Assembly (NCBI GenBank): GCA_026874595.1
Contig: CM049317.1
Location: forward strand, 63,463,118 to 63,527,117
Reading direction: 5' to 3'
Length of the DNA: 64,000 bases
DNA from: Sipunculus nudus
Lineage: Eukaryota; Annelida; Sipuncula; Golfingiida; Sipunculidae
The position numbers and the translations under genes were made by a program. The notes under the pieces are model-generated. The model was not told where the DNA came from and did no database searches. It worked only from the letters and a program-made list of their open reading frames with translations. How positions within the stretch are numbered: position 1 is the first letter of the stretch; each line of letters opens with the position of its first letter. Positions 37,601-48,109 of this stretch are shown piece after piece.

Positions 37601-40600
37601 CAAGTAGATTTTTCATGGAACTTCCTGGATTTCAAGTTAGAAGATTCCATGCCAAGTGGTTAAGATTTTTGTCTGGTTAACGGTCAGATAGAAAGACAGA
37701 CGGACAGACAGAGGGACAGAGTGGTCGCTATAGATCAGATTACTTTCAGACAGCTAAGCTAATGACACAGCATGAATTTTTATATAAATAGATAGAGATA
37801 GCTCAAACAGTAGGATCGATAAAAATTAATAAAATTAAACTAAAGTATGAAGTTACACCTTAAGTGAGTTTTAATGCAAGATGTAAAATATGTGTGGCAT
37901 AATGTCCTTGGATTCCGACCAGTTAGTGAAATGCATGGAATGATCTAGTTTAGTCATAGGCACATATAAACAGGTATGATTTTAAACCCTTTTTAAAGGC
38001 AGTCCGACGTTCAAATTTATGGCATCAGAATGGCATCAGGTAAGGAATTTCACTCATGTGCAGGGGCATACTGGAAGGTCCTGCCGCCTTAAGACCTTAA
38101 TTTGGTTTTTGCCACAATTAGAAGGTTGTCTCTGGATGAGCGTAGGGACCTGGCAGGTTGGTATTGATGCAAAATGTTGGCAATGTAACCTGGAGTATTT
38201 CCCTGCAAACCCTTAAACGTAAACAGCAACACTTTGTATCTAATGTGGCTCTGGATAGGCAGCCAGTGAAGATCGGCTTACACAGTGCGATGTTGTCAGA
38301 ACGACTTTCCTTTGTGATTGTCCTAGCCGCTGTATTCTGTTTCCTTTGTAGGCGACCGATAGCATGTGTTTGAAGGCCATATAGTTGGCATAGTCAGGTC
38401 TGGAGGTAACATGTGCCTGTATGAGAGTCTTGAGAGCAGCTGTTGTTAGGTATTTTCTTGCTGTGCGATATGCTCCGCATCTGCAGGTAGGTTCTCTTGC
38501 GTAACAGAGTTGGGTCCAAAAGTACTCGTACTCATAGTACTCGTACTCATGAGTACCTTTTTTCAGTACTCAGTACTCGTACTCGAGTACTTTTTAAAAA
38601 TCACAAAAATACTCGTACTTGTACTCGAGTACTTTGAAAGTACTCGGTACTCATATGAGTACTTCGTGAACACTTTTGGGTATTTCAGTTTTTTTCTAAA
38701 TTAACTTTAATATCATTTTATTATATTATTTATAGTTTATTATAGAATATTATAGAAAGACATATAATATTATATATATATATATATATAATATCATATA
38801 TAATAAAACCTTAAAGTAATCCATCTGTTACTTTAACTGAAACTATTACAGCATTGATAACTACTACTATTACTTTGCTTCTTTTACTTATACTAACACT
38901 TTTATTTAATATAAAATATAAATAAATTGAACTTTTTTTTTATTAATACATGCATGCAATTCATGTGTACATGTGTACAGCATTCTTTATTTCCAGCAAT
39001 ATAAGTACAACATAGTGTTCAATAAAACATTAAATTAGCAAAATCATACTGAGTTATATTTTAAGAGAAAAAAAATCTAATTTTTGAAAGATCCTAAAAT
39101 AAAAAAGTTAAGATTTGCCACAATTCAATACAAATAAATATACTCAGAATCTGTTCATCATAACATAAATTCAGCAGTGCTCTGGGGCCTGGGCTAATCA
39201 AGCTTGAATTAATTTCAATATGAAACTAAATGTGAGTGTATGTTTAGCAGATTTTCAGTGTAAATTGCAGTCTTTGATGAGCTCTGTACACAGTCTGTGG
39301 CACAACTAAGACTTAACTGTTGACTGTCAACTGATTGACCCATGAAAAGCTGTGACTATCAGACCATACACCCCGTAGCTGCTACAACATAGGCTTGGGC
39401 ATCACATTCTACCATCAGCTGACAATAACTTGCCCAACATACTGTGTACGCTCACAAAGGACTTCTCCAATGTTTAATGACCAAGCCTACTTAATGAATC
39501 AACGATAAGAACCAGGGGTTAACCTCAAGCCAAAGGTTTCTGTCCAGTGCCCACTGGACCATGAAACCACCCAGCATTAACTAATCACACCACACTGGGC
39601 CCTTCATTATGCTCTATCAACCTAATCAAACAAACTCTCAATTCATCGGATGTGTTAGCCTAGGGTTGTAATAGCAAATTGATAGCTATTATTCTATTAC
39701 TAGGGGTACTTTATCCATTACTTATTCAAATTTCTTTTCTATCAATTGTAAAATTATATATTATCAGATATATAAAATTCCCATCATGTGATAAGATTCA
39801 AAACAGAGCACTGCGTTACTTTTGAGGCGTTCAAACGTTTTGTCCAATTACAGCTCTAAATGCTGACACTGGATGGTTAACGTGTGGATACTCAATTCCA
39901 TTAATCTGGAACAAAAGTTGCGGTCCAATTACAATGTCGATCAACACCTAAATTAAGAACTTATACCAGTTTAAAACCACATACTGCACAGAAGTATATG
40001 TTAAAAAAGTTTATGACCCGACAGCAAAGATCACTACTTGCTCAGCTAAGATTTGGTTTTCATTAATATAAATATTTTTAAATTTCTGAGAATATACTTA
40101 ATTTAATAAGTTCAATATAATTAAACAAGTTTGGTTACAAAAAGTACTCATTTAAGTACTCATGAGTACATTTTGAGTACTCGGTACTCGTACTCGAGTA
40201 CTTTTGAAAAAGTGGCAAAAGTACTCATCCCTGTACTCGAGTACTTTAAAAGTACTCAGTACTCGTACTCGATTAAAGTACTCGGAGCCAACTCTGGCGT
40301 ACAGAGATACGTGAGTCTCCATGGACATGTTACAGTCATATGTTACTCCAAGGTTCCTTGCAGTGGAACCCGGATTGAGACAGTTAAATCTCCAACTTTC
40401 ACCTTTATATCAGGTAATTGTGGCAAAGCTGTAAATCATCAGCGTAGAAGTGTCTACTGAGGCCATGTTTCTCAATAATGTTGCCGAGGGGAGAGGTGTA
40501 ACAAGAAAAAGCAGAGGTCCCAAAACTGAGGAACACCGTAGTCAAGGGCACAGCGTATACAACAGCGTATTGTGTATAAAGTTTCCATCCTCACATTCAC

Positions 40601-40820
40601 GTGTATAGACCGTTTGGCTCCAACTTACTCCTCGGGGCTCCTTCACATACTAGACACTCTTCCACGTTCATGAGCTCCTCATCAGCATCATTGCATCATC
40701 AATGCCACGAGTCAATAGTCCGTGGGTCAGAAAGTGAGAACCCCCCCGCCCCTTTTGCGACCCCCCCCAAGTTCTCCTTGAGGTGTCCTTTACTCATTTC
40801 GAGGTGTAAATGCATATAAA

Positions 40821-40897
<77 letters not shown>

Positions 40898-41638
40898 GAT
40901 AGAGGGGGAGAAAGAGAGAGGGAGAGTGTGTGTGTACGTGTGTGCCCTGATATAATAAAGAAATATAAATATCTGACATGTTACCATTATATGGAGTAAC
41001 TGGTTTGAAGGTACCGTAATCTCGTCGGGTCAGAGTAAGCCAGACGTCCTCTATGTTTTCCTTGTCCATGAATCGAATAAGAGAATTCTGTTCCTCATAG
41101 TCAAGCTTTCCTGGAAGAAACATCTTGTTACTATTGCAGTAACTCTTTGCCTCCTCATATTGTGCATCTCTCATGTATATTCTCGCTGGTAAAAAAAGGT
41201 TATAATCATAATGTATCATGTACTTTATACTGTTTCTCAATAAAGCAGTAGTTAAAATATAATATTCATTAATGCCTGTAATTAAATACATAGACATGCA
41301 GCAAAGTTACTCCAGCACTTCTTGTATATTATAATCAATTTATGACACCTAATACGGAATACCTAGATGAATAAAATGGATAAAATTGCCCATTCGCCTT
41401 GGGGGCATTACATAATATATCGTTTCCTTGTCATAGCACTTTAGATTATGTGAACATGCCGTCACAAATTTCTTACATTTATAAAAAAAAACAAATTAGC
41501 CTACTCATTTAGATAAACATACATAAACACAAAACTGCACCATTTGAAAAAAAAAGACCAAGAAAACCTACGTTCCCAGGAGTGTGCCAGACAGATTAGC
41601 ATTACCAAAAAAACGAATCCAGTTATTAGTGTCCACAT
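28714..41638 (-). CDS. C-type lectin-like receptor, copy C: complete 7-exon gene, 437 aa, two CTLDs + TM + tail
   Basis: Exons on the minus strand: 41572-41638, 40985-41185, 32597-32725, 31902-32150, 31547-31708, 29873-30011, 28714-29080. Lengths 67+201+129+249+162+139+367 sum to 1314 nt with every junction in phase, ending in TGA. Predicted protein: signal peptide (1 to about 20); CTLD1 (about 23-132, cysteines 39, 103, 122, 130); CTLD2 (about 134-260, cysteines 134, 137, 142, 149, 166, 233, 248, 256); transmembrane helix (271-292); cytoplasmic tail (293-437). CTLDs bind sugars or proteins outside the cell. Here the usual calcium/sugar motifs EPN or QPD and WND are absent (QNP and WKV in CTLD2), so classical calcium-dependent sugar binding is doubtful. 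N-glycosylation sequons occur at residues 89, 176 and 251. Tail motifs YSEI (339-342) and NPVY (431-434) suggest endocytosis or signalling. Splice sites and family are seen in the sequence; function and ligand are inferred. Intron 2 is very long (8.3 kb) and repeat-filled. Confidence 0.82.
29873..30011 (-). CDS. Copy C exon 6: transmembrane segment and start of the tail
   Basis: A pyrimidine tract followed by TTATTGCAG precedes the exon. The first codon completes in frame with exon 5 as Asp270. A hydrophobic stretch of about 22 residues (FIIFLTAG...CCI) is followed by basic residues (RLAMRVRG), the usual stop-transfer arrangement for a type I membrane protein. The donor chosen is GAGAG/GTTGGT. 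It is not a strong consensus, but it is the one that keeps phase 2 with the next exon. No counterpart of this exon is seen for copy B. Confidence 0.68.
31547..31708 (-). CDS. Copy C exon 5: C-terminal half of CTLD2
   Basis: 162 nt, phase 1 to phase 1, donor GTAAGC. It encodes residues 216-269 with [13 protein letters not shown] and A-V-C, the last three cysteines of the domain. Where Ca-binding lectins have EPN/QPD and WND, this exon has QNP and WKV, so sugar binding of the classical type is not supported. The end ([11 protein letters not shown]) is a short linker to the membrane segment. Confidence 0.78.
31902..32150 (-). CDS. Copy C exon 4: N-terminal half of CTLD2
   Basis: 249 nt, acceptor TTTTATTAAG, donor GTATGT. 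It encodes residues 133-215. It starts with a cysteine-rich lead (CDWC, KCRR, GC), then the helix with W-G-N-A-K-A-E-C, then [13 protein letters not shown] and the FWVGW strand. An N-glycosylation sequon NGT is present. The corresponding exon in copy B carries a stop where this exon has the second Trp of FWVGW. Confidence 0.82.
32597..32725 (-). CDS. Copy C exon 3: C-terminal half of CTLD1
   Basis: 129 nt, phase 1 to phase 1, with donor GTAGGT. It encodes residues 90-132 with the last three CTLD cysteines (GRKC, ALRC, AVCET). This matches the C-terminal CTLD pattern, where a cysteine closes the long loop and two more finish the core disulfides. It is also open in copies A and B, and the 129-nt length is identical in all three. 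Confidence 0.8.
33641..34990. repeat. Inverted-repeat element in unit C
   Basis: Arms 33641-33850 and 34825-34990 are paralogous to 19481-19690 and 20780-20950. The core again holds (GA)n (34079-34130) and (TA)n (34564-34620). Its presence in both units dates it before the unit duplication. Confidence 0.5.
36240..37735 (+). repeat. Diverged tandem repeat, about 300-bp unit, in intron 2 of copy C
   Basis: Recurring modules: AGGTTTCCAAG-GAGATTTT, GGACCTCCCTGGAT, AGAAGATTCCA, CTGGTTAAC, GTCTGCAGGA-CTGATGAAA and ATGATCAATATGCATG, repeated four to five times. It ends in a GACAGACGGACAGACAG-type stretch near 37690-37720. No coding potential is seen. Confidence 0.65.
37950..40560 (-). mobile_element. 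LINE remnant interrupted by a TIR element
   Basis: On the minus strand, 40297-40560 reads GPLLFL and FYADDLQL (RT catalytic YADD) then RNLGVTYD and METHVSLY. After the inserted element, 37950-38504 continues with [63 protein letters not shown] and ends at AYD-stop. It belongs to the CR1/L2/Jockey-like group and is inactive through many frameshifts. Confidence 0.7.
38505..40296. mobile_element. Non-autonomous TIR element (hAT-like) nested in a LINE
   Basis: The ends are inverted: CAGAGTTGGGTCC at 38505 and GGAGCCAACTCTG at 40296. Subterminal regions at both ends are dense in GTACTCGTACTCGAGTAC-type words. The 1.8-kb interior is AT-rich with no visible transposase. The CAGAG tip and subterminal repeats suggest hAT. 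Flanking duplications are imperfect (CTGTACGC versus CTGTTACGC on the minus strand). The LINE reading on either side joins when the element is removed. Confidence 0.65.
40560..40720 (+). mobile_element. LINE 3' remnant near exon 2 of copy C
   Basis: Readable [11 protein letters not shown] and [11 protein letters not shown] segments match the same LINE C-terminal region as at 3.6 kb. Its position relative to exon 2 is the same as in copy A. Confidence 0.5.
40823..40925. repeat. (TA)n/(GA)n microsatellite after copy C exon 2
   Basis: About 70 nt of TA followed by a GA-rich stretch, located as in copy B. Confidence 0.85.
40985..41185 (-). CDS. Copy C exon 2: N-terminal half of CTLD1
   Basis: 201 nt, phase 1 at both ends, with acceptor TTTTTTACCAG and donor GTAACA. 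It encodes residues 23-89, including the alpha-helical A-x-x-x-C stretch (EEAKSYC), an N-x-L-x-x-F segment and the W-L-T-L strand typical of CTLDs. It is the only one of the three exon-2 copies without a deletion. Just downstream lie a (GA/GT)-rich stretch and a long (TA)n run, so the intron start is microsatellite-rich. Confidence 0.8.
41572..41638 (-). CDS. Copy C exon 1: start codon and signal peptide
   Basis: Codes 22 residues plus one base. It begins M-W-T-L, has a hydrophobic core ([11 protein letters not shown]) and ends S-W-E before a GTAGGT donor. The same exon occurs in copies A and B with identical length (67 nt) and donor, which supports this start. The product is a typical cleaved N-terminal signal sequence for export or membrane insertion. 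Confidence 0.8.
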
Positions 41639-41752
41639 TTTGAAATTTCTTGATTCAGTCTAAATGATGTATATTTTTCACGCACTACAGCTAATGTAGA
41701 AGGTTATAGGTGCGTGGAAAATGCTGTTTCTGGCAGGCTTCCAATATCCTTA

Positions 41753-41772
41753 TCATATGAACCAGCATGTGA
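41753..41772 (-). promoter_or_regulatory. Paired E-box upstream of copy C (one half altered)
   Basis: TCATATG-N6-CATGTGA, 115 nt upstream of the start codon. The half nearer the gene differs by one base from copies A and B but still fits CANNTG. Confidence 0.4.
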
Positions 41773-43295
41773 CAATGACAGGCTAATAAAAGAGATTTTT
41801 AATATGTAACTAATCGGTATAATGGTTATTGTCATAAGTCAGTTATGGCAAATTAATGTTCCATTGTATTTTTTAATATATCAAGTTGGTATTGTTGTAA
41901 AGGAGTTATTATCTTCGTCAAGGGGCGGAGGTTGCGGTTTTGCCGGCGTTGGTTTGTCTGGGTTTTTTTCTGTTTGTTTGTCTGTAAGCAATATTCCTGC
42001 TAAAGGAATTAATGGATTCTTATGAAACTTTAGGATATCCTGGCAAAAAAAGATTAAATTGTTTTGGGCTGATCCGGTTCATCATCTTGATCCAGGTTTA
42101 TGCTATATAGGGGTAGTGAGCTGCTATGACGAAGGTCTGCGCTCTTTGAATGCAAATTTCTAGTTTTGTTTAATGTTTTTCTTCTGGAACTTGGCTGTTA
42201 ATTTTTGAGTGGCGTCGGGGTCAATAGGGTCGCCCGGAATATGCATAGCCTGGGTGTGCGTAATATCAGTTTAGAGCTATCGTTAAATTCTAATGTAGCA
42301 AGTGTGCTTAAACAGAGTTTTTCAAATGATATCACTATATGTGGAACCAGCAGTATATTCTCCCGTGTAAAGTGAAAAGATCAAAAGCACTGTTATTTGC
42401 CGAGTGACTTACAAAATTTTGTTTGCAGTTTGCATGTGACACATAATACAAGAGATGACGTTTCTTTTAAGTTCAACAGTTAACAGATAAATAGGCCGTT
42501 CCTTAGGCTTGTGAAGCAGAACCTTTTTGGAGATAATCACATATGCATTTATTCTTGTCACAGACTTATGTACTTCGCCTTGGGTACATGGAATACATAT
42601 TTAAAGCTGGATAATTTAATCCCCCCTGACATAAAGAAATCCACTGTAACAATAAAGCGTGACTCGTAAAGTTCTTTTGAGAGATGGTATATTGTATATA
42701 TTTCAACAGTAACATAGGAAAAATCTTGTAATTGTTTATTCGATGCACATATTCATGATAACTGCTATATCTGTATGGTTTTTCATATCATATGTGCATC
42801 ATACCGCCTAATCAAATATGTAATTTGGGATGATCACAAATACACACTTATCAGAGGGCACCATTATATGCTAAATTACCAGAGGCATGAAACACCATCA
42901 TGTCAGGGAGGCTTGTTACAACAGATAATACGAATAATGATTAAATGTATTGACATAAATGATTTACTTCCCTTATCGTTAGTACAATTAGTTTAAACAA
43001 TGATAGCATTGAAAAAAGGCTCCGATTACAGTGACTTTATGTTACTTTAAACCACACGGAAAACCACATTACGAACAGCAATTATGTTATTAAGAAAAGG
43101 TTCCATTATACCGCAAAAAAAGGGTAACCTGTACTTGAGCCATATATTCAACATGATACATTTGAGAATGTATGTGTGATATACATTCTGCATCAGTATG
43201 TGTTGATACTGATCATGATTCCTTCAGAGTTAAGATTACTGCTTGAAGCGCTATTTGTTACCAAGGAAAACGCAAATCATCAGTTGCCTTGATTA

Positions 43296-43343
43296 TTGTA
43301 TCCGCCAAAACAGAGTTTTGCGGATACTATGTTTTCAGCTTCA

Positions 43344-43379
<36 letters not shown>

Positions 43380-44997
43380 GTAGGTGTCCGGAGAACTCCT
43401 CCGTAACCGCTGGGCGGAATTTTCCGAAACCCGGGATTATGTTCGGGTCACATGTGAACTGCTGCGCCCCGATTTTGTTTTGACCTCTGACCTTTCCTCT
43501 GCGCTCTGCGTCCGTTTGTGCGTCTTTTTCCACACATAAACCCACATATCTCGGGAACCGTTTGACCGATCAGGAAAATTTTTTTGCACAAATGTAGCCC
43601 TCGGAGAGCTTTATAACATACACCAAAAATGGTGGCGCCACCTGCAACCATGTTTGCACAGTGTCCATCTGTTCGTCTGCCTTGGGTTAAAATCACTAAT
43701 ATCTCTGCAGTGACTTGACTAATTCACCTGAAATTTGGCATGCGTATACATCCTGGATAGCTTTTCTGATTTTATGACAGGTGGCGCCACCTACATTCAC
43801 GTTTACGCTGCAGACATCCTAGCTCATATCTCGGGAACCGTTTGACCGATCAGGAAAATTCTTTTGCACAAATGTAGCTCTTGGAGAGCTTTATAACATA
43901 CACCAAAAATGGTGGCGCCACCTGCAACCATGTTTGCACAGTGTCCATCTGTTTGTCTGCCTTGGGTTAAAATCACTCATATCTCTGCAGTGGTTTGACT
44001 AATTCACCTGAAATTTGGCATGCGTATACATCCTGGATAGCTTTTCTGATTTTATGACAGGTGGCGCCACCTACATTCACGTTTACGCTGCAGACATCCT
44101 AGCTCATATCTCGGGAACCGTTTGACTGATCAGGAAAATTCTTTTGCACAAATGTAGCCCTTGGAGAGCTTTATAACATACACCAAAAATGGTGGCGCCA
44201 CCTGCAACCATGTTTGCACAGTGTCCATCTGTTCATCTGCTTCGGGTTAAAATCACTCATATCTCTGCAGTCGTTTGACTAATTCACCTGAAATTCGGCA
44301 TGCTTATACATCCTGGATAGCTTTTCTGATTTTATGACAGGTGGCGCCACCTACAATCAAGTTTACGCTGCAGCTCATATCTAGGGAACCGTTTGACCGA
44401 TTGGGCCAAAATTTTGCATGTGTATAAATCTCACATAGCTCTTTATCATACGCAAAACTGGTGGCGCCACCTGCAGCCATGTTTGCACAGCTCCCGTCTG
44501 TTTGTCTGCCATGGGATAAAATCACTCATATCTCGGCAGTGGTTTGACATATCTGCCTAAAATTTTGCAAGTTTTTACATCCCCGACAGCTCTCTTGATT
44601 TTATGACAGGTGGCGCCACCTGCATTCTAGTTTATGCAGCAGATATCCAAGCTCATATCTTGGGAACCGTTTGACCGATTGGGGCAAAATTTTGCATGTG
44701 TATAGTTCTCACATAGCTCTTTATCATATGCTTAACTGGTGGCGCCACCTGCAACCCTTTTTTGCATAGCGTACATCTGTTTGTCTGCCAAGGGCAAAAA
44801 TCACTCATATACATGTAGTGGTTTGACTTATCTGCCTTAAATTTTGCATATGTATACAACTTGGACGGCTTTCTGGATTTTTTGGTAGGTAGCGCAACCT
44901 ACATACACAATTTGGCTGCAGACATCCATGCTAATATGCAACACTTCACCCGTTCCACTCTGATTTAGGCGGATACAAGTAGTCGCTTGTCGACTAC
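43296..44997. mobile_element. Helentron/HINE-like element with 280-bp tandem repeats
   Basis: The left end TTGTATCCGCC (43296-43306) and right end GGCGGATACAA (44968-44978) are inverted. A 19-nt hairpin GTAGTCG-N5-CGACTAC follows directly (44979-44997). Inside are a (CGC)n run (43344-43379) and about five 270-280-bp repeats, marked by ATCTCGGGAACCGTTTGACC at about 43548, 43828, 44108, 44379 and 44658. Short terminal inverted repeats, internal tandem repeats, a microsatellite and a terminal hairpin are the hallmarks of non-autonomous Helentrons (HINE/DINE, pearl in bivalves). Open frames inside are repeat by-products. Confidence 0.55.
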
Positions 44998-45263
44998 CCG
45001 TATTCTAGTTATATATGGTATTCGTAATCAAACTTTAAATGAAAAACAATAACACACGCTAGATACTCTGCATGGTTTTAATGTAATTACATCTAGATTA
45101 TACATCCTGTGCGGGCGTAATGATTTTAGAATAAATGACCTAAAGAGACCGTTTATTCGTAGATCATTGAATATATGTAATTTGTTACTGAACCTAATAT
45201 AAACAGATCACGCATGCGTGATGAACACAAATTTTGTAATGTAGATTAAAAAAAAATCAGATT

Positions 45264-45990
45264 CTGTAACACTAGGCAGCGTGAAATGTCCAGGGGAATT
45301 AATAAAGAAGTCAGTGGTTTTTTGTTAATGAATAACTATAATTTATTCTTAAAACAACCCTAACAATACAATACACTAAATCAATACAATTATACAGTAA
45401 AACAGGGGTATAACAACAAGTCAATACAATCACATAGAAAAATAATGTGCACAGTACCTGGAAACCAACACCATCACAACGATAAGTCCTTTAAATATCA
45501 ACTCTCGGAGAATGACAGTCCAGTGAAGAGCTCTTGCAACAATCAAGAAAGTAAACTGAAGTCCAAATGCATAAAATCCAGGAGAAAGCCTTTGAAAATC
45601 TATAACTGCCGCATTAGTCGAATAAGGTCCTAGAATCTGCACACGCTTCTGCGTCCGCTGGAATCTTCTTTGCTCTCTGCCCCTCCGTTCTCAAACAAAG
45701 CCCCTTTATATACCTTCACACCTCAAGCCGAGAATTTTCCACTTCTCGAACAGTCTTACGGATCCTACAGTAAGCACGCGTTTCAGGAATTCCCTAGAAA
45801 GACATCGCCGTGCCTCTACACACCATGGTGTACACGTGATCTCGGCCAGGCGTGAAAGCCACTAGCCAGCACGACAACGAGAGTTCAACCAGTACGGATT
45901 AAACATAGAATGTAATACGCGGCCAGACACGGGTGCCACAACAGGAGTTACGCCCGTGTCACATAATAAAATGAGCACCTGTAACAAATT
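45264..45990 (-). mobile_element. LTR-like repeat (possible solo LTR)
   Basis: Bounded by TGTAACA words (TG...CA ends). On the minus strand it has a TATATAAAG box near 45713 and an AATAAA-like signal near 45350, the usual order of an LTR. A diverged relative lies at 55.1-55.7 kb. No internal retroelement coding region adjoins it and no target duplication was seen, so the call is tentative. A simple untranslated repeat remains possible. Confidence 0.4.
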
Positions 45991-45994
45991 ATAT

Positions 45995-46698
45995 ATATAA
46001 TTTTATGATATAATATGGTATAGGAGCTCCAAATGACGGGTTTGAAGGTTCACCCCAAGAAAATTAAATGGAATTGAAGAGTTATCGTCTAGTATGAACG
46101 TTAAATATGAAAAAGGTAATGTAGTTATTTTGTTCTATGACACCAATTCACTACATGGTTTGGTAAAGGTATGGAAATTAGCCTAAACATTTAGTTGATC
46201 ATATACACCATTTCAAGAATTGAAGCACATTTTTGCATTTTTTTTGGTACGCTGGGAAAATTCTACGTATTGTGTCTTGACCGTTCGCACCATATTTTCG
46301 TCATATATGATAATTTGTGTTATGTGTTTGGCTTCATTAAAGAGAGTAAGGCGAGGAGGCAAGGATGCGCTATGTATTATGATAGTTGCAGACTTATAAA
46401 AAAAACTGAGGCAAGGGGTCTACTACCAGGTTTGATCAAATATTTAAGGTAGGCCATGATAAATAGTAATATTCTGAGCAATTTATGTGGCTTTATTTAC
46501 AAGTTAATCGACAGAATTGGTGGTGGGGATAACGGGGCGAGGCATCTTAAGGTTCGATAAAAATCCTCTGGATCCGCGCCAGTAATACCAAATATATAGT
46601 TTACACGCTGGTCTTTTTTACTGGGAACATCCTTCCTTAAAGTCCAGCTGTTTAAATTTATACGTCTGAACATTGGACTTTTTGTATAAAATGCATAA

Positions 46699-46754
<56 letters not shown>

Positions 46755-47805
46755 TAAAGGAACTTATTCACATATCATGTATATGAAATATACAAGAAAA
46801 ATAGTGTTCTGTCCTTAAAGTTTTATGGTATCTGCCAATTTTTCGTTTTAAAACCGTTTACATACTCCTACACACAAAATCAACGCCACCTGGAAGCAAT
46901 GGCGTACAACTTCCAAAAGCAAGATATGTCAAGCACCCAACTGATGTCATTTTTTTATTCATGTTACTTCTTGTTTGGCAGTTGTCATGCATGCCAAAGA
47001 TCGGAACTTTGGTTATATAGTCTTGTTTTGGAAAGCAGAGACACGTGGACTGCGTTTACTCACACCCAGAACCATAAACACGTGTATAATAGGTGATTTG
47101 GAAGTAGTGTGTACCTAGCGCAAAGTTTTTCTCTGGAAGCTTTCTTATTCAGTCAATATGAACTTACAGCATGAGATAATATATAAATTATTCCGAATTT
47201 TGGCAAACAATTATCCTTATATGTCACAATGTTTCATGCTCTTGATAAAGAAGCGTTATATTTCAATGAAACAATCCATCTGTTGAAAAAAATCAAAACC
47301 ATGTAAAACTGGCAGCGTTACACTGAGTTAAGTATGCCATGTCTTCTCTCGGTCTCGGGTGCATAAACGTAACTCTGTCTTAGTTTTTGGAGAATATATA
47401 ATATATGTGTTGTTACCCTTCGATTCATATTAAAACGGGAATAAAAGGTTTACAAAAATATGTTATTTGACGTGATGATTCAAACTAAATTCTGTATGAT
47501 TTAATAAAACCTTAAATATACACACTATCCAATAAGGTTTGCATTGTTTACCGGCTGAACGTTAGAGACGAACGATGATCAAATCTGGATCATATTTTGG
47601 TTTTAAAAAGTCCCTAAACGTATGCATGTATTAAATAGAAGACAGACCTCAGTGACTTCAGTGGTGTATCCAATAGGGAGATCAAGGGTGTTCTGAATCC
47701 CCCCCCCCCCGCTTTGATTCGAAACAACCTTTCCTTTTAGCGTTTCAACCCAAATTTTGCGACCTTGATCCTTCCTTCCCGGACCATAAGACTCGAAGCC
47801 GAGTT
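45995..47805. other. Intergenic, nothing recognised beyond (TA)n
   Basis: AT-rich sequence with scattered similarity to the unit B flank (25.1-26.3 kb). No convincing exon, RNA gene or element. Confidence 0.5.
46701..46752. repeat. (TA)n microsatellite
   Basis: Uninterrupted TA run of about 52 nt. Confidence 0.9.
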
Positions 47806-47810
47806 CTAAT

Positions 47811-48104
47811 CAGAGGCGGCGTGATTTTTCACGGTCGGTCCTTACCCAGAAAGAGCACCCTGTGGATATGGTGGGAAGTCCGTGCCCAATGACCGTGTTT
47901 CGCTGACAAACGATTGCGCCTATTGGCGGTTCCTCGGTTGTATGACGCAGCAATGACACATGCCCGCAGGTGCAGAAGTCAACGGGCCTGGTTAACACGA
48001 GGATATAAAATGAGAGAAAGAGTGTGCTACCACCGTGGCACGTAGTCCCGAACCGAAATGGAATTCTGCTGATATACATACATAATCAAGCTAGCAAAAA
48101 AAAA
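47811..48104 (+). mobile_element. 5'-truncated copy of the same SINE
   Basis: It matches the reverse complement of 51250-51560: TTTTTCACGGTCGG at the start, then GGTTAAC, GATATAAAATGAGAGAAAG and CACGTAGTCC, with the A tail at 48094-48104. The tRNA-like head is missing, as expected for incomplete reverse transcription. Confidence 0.75.
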
Positions 48105-48109
48105 ACATC

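Noticed and set aside
40794-40987. Continuation of the copy C exon 2 frame into the TA/GA repeat
   Set aside because: A donor GTAACA at 40984 with the same phase as in copy B ends the exon; the read-through is microsatellite sequence.
43327-44859. Several open frames on both strands in the 280-bp repeats
   Set aside because: The same peptides recur with each unit and are broken at different places; they reflect the tandem repeat, not genes.
45264-45990. A host gene promoter based on the minus-strand TATATAAAG box
   Set aside because: A second diverged copy at 55.1-55.7 kb with its own TATA box shows this is a dispersed repeat, so the LTR-like reading was preferred.
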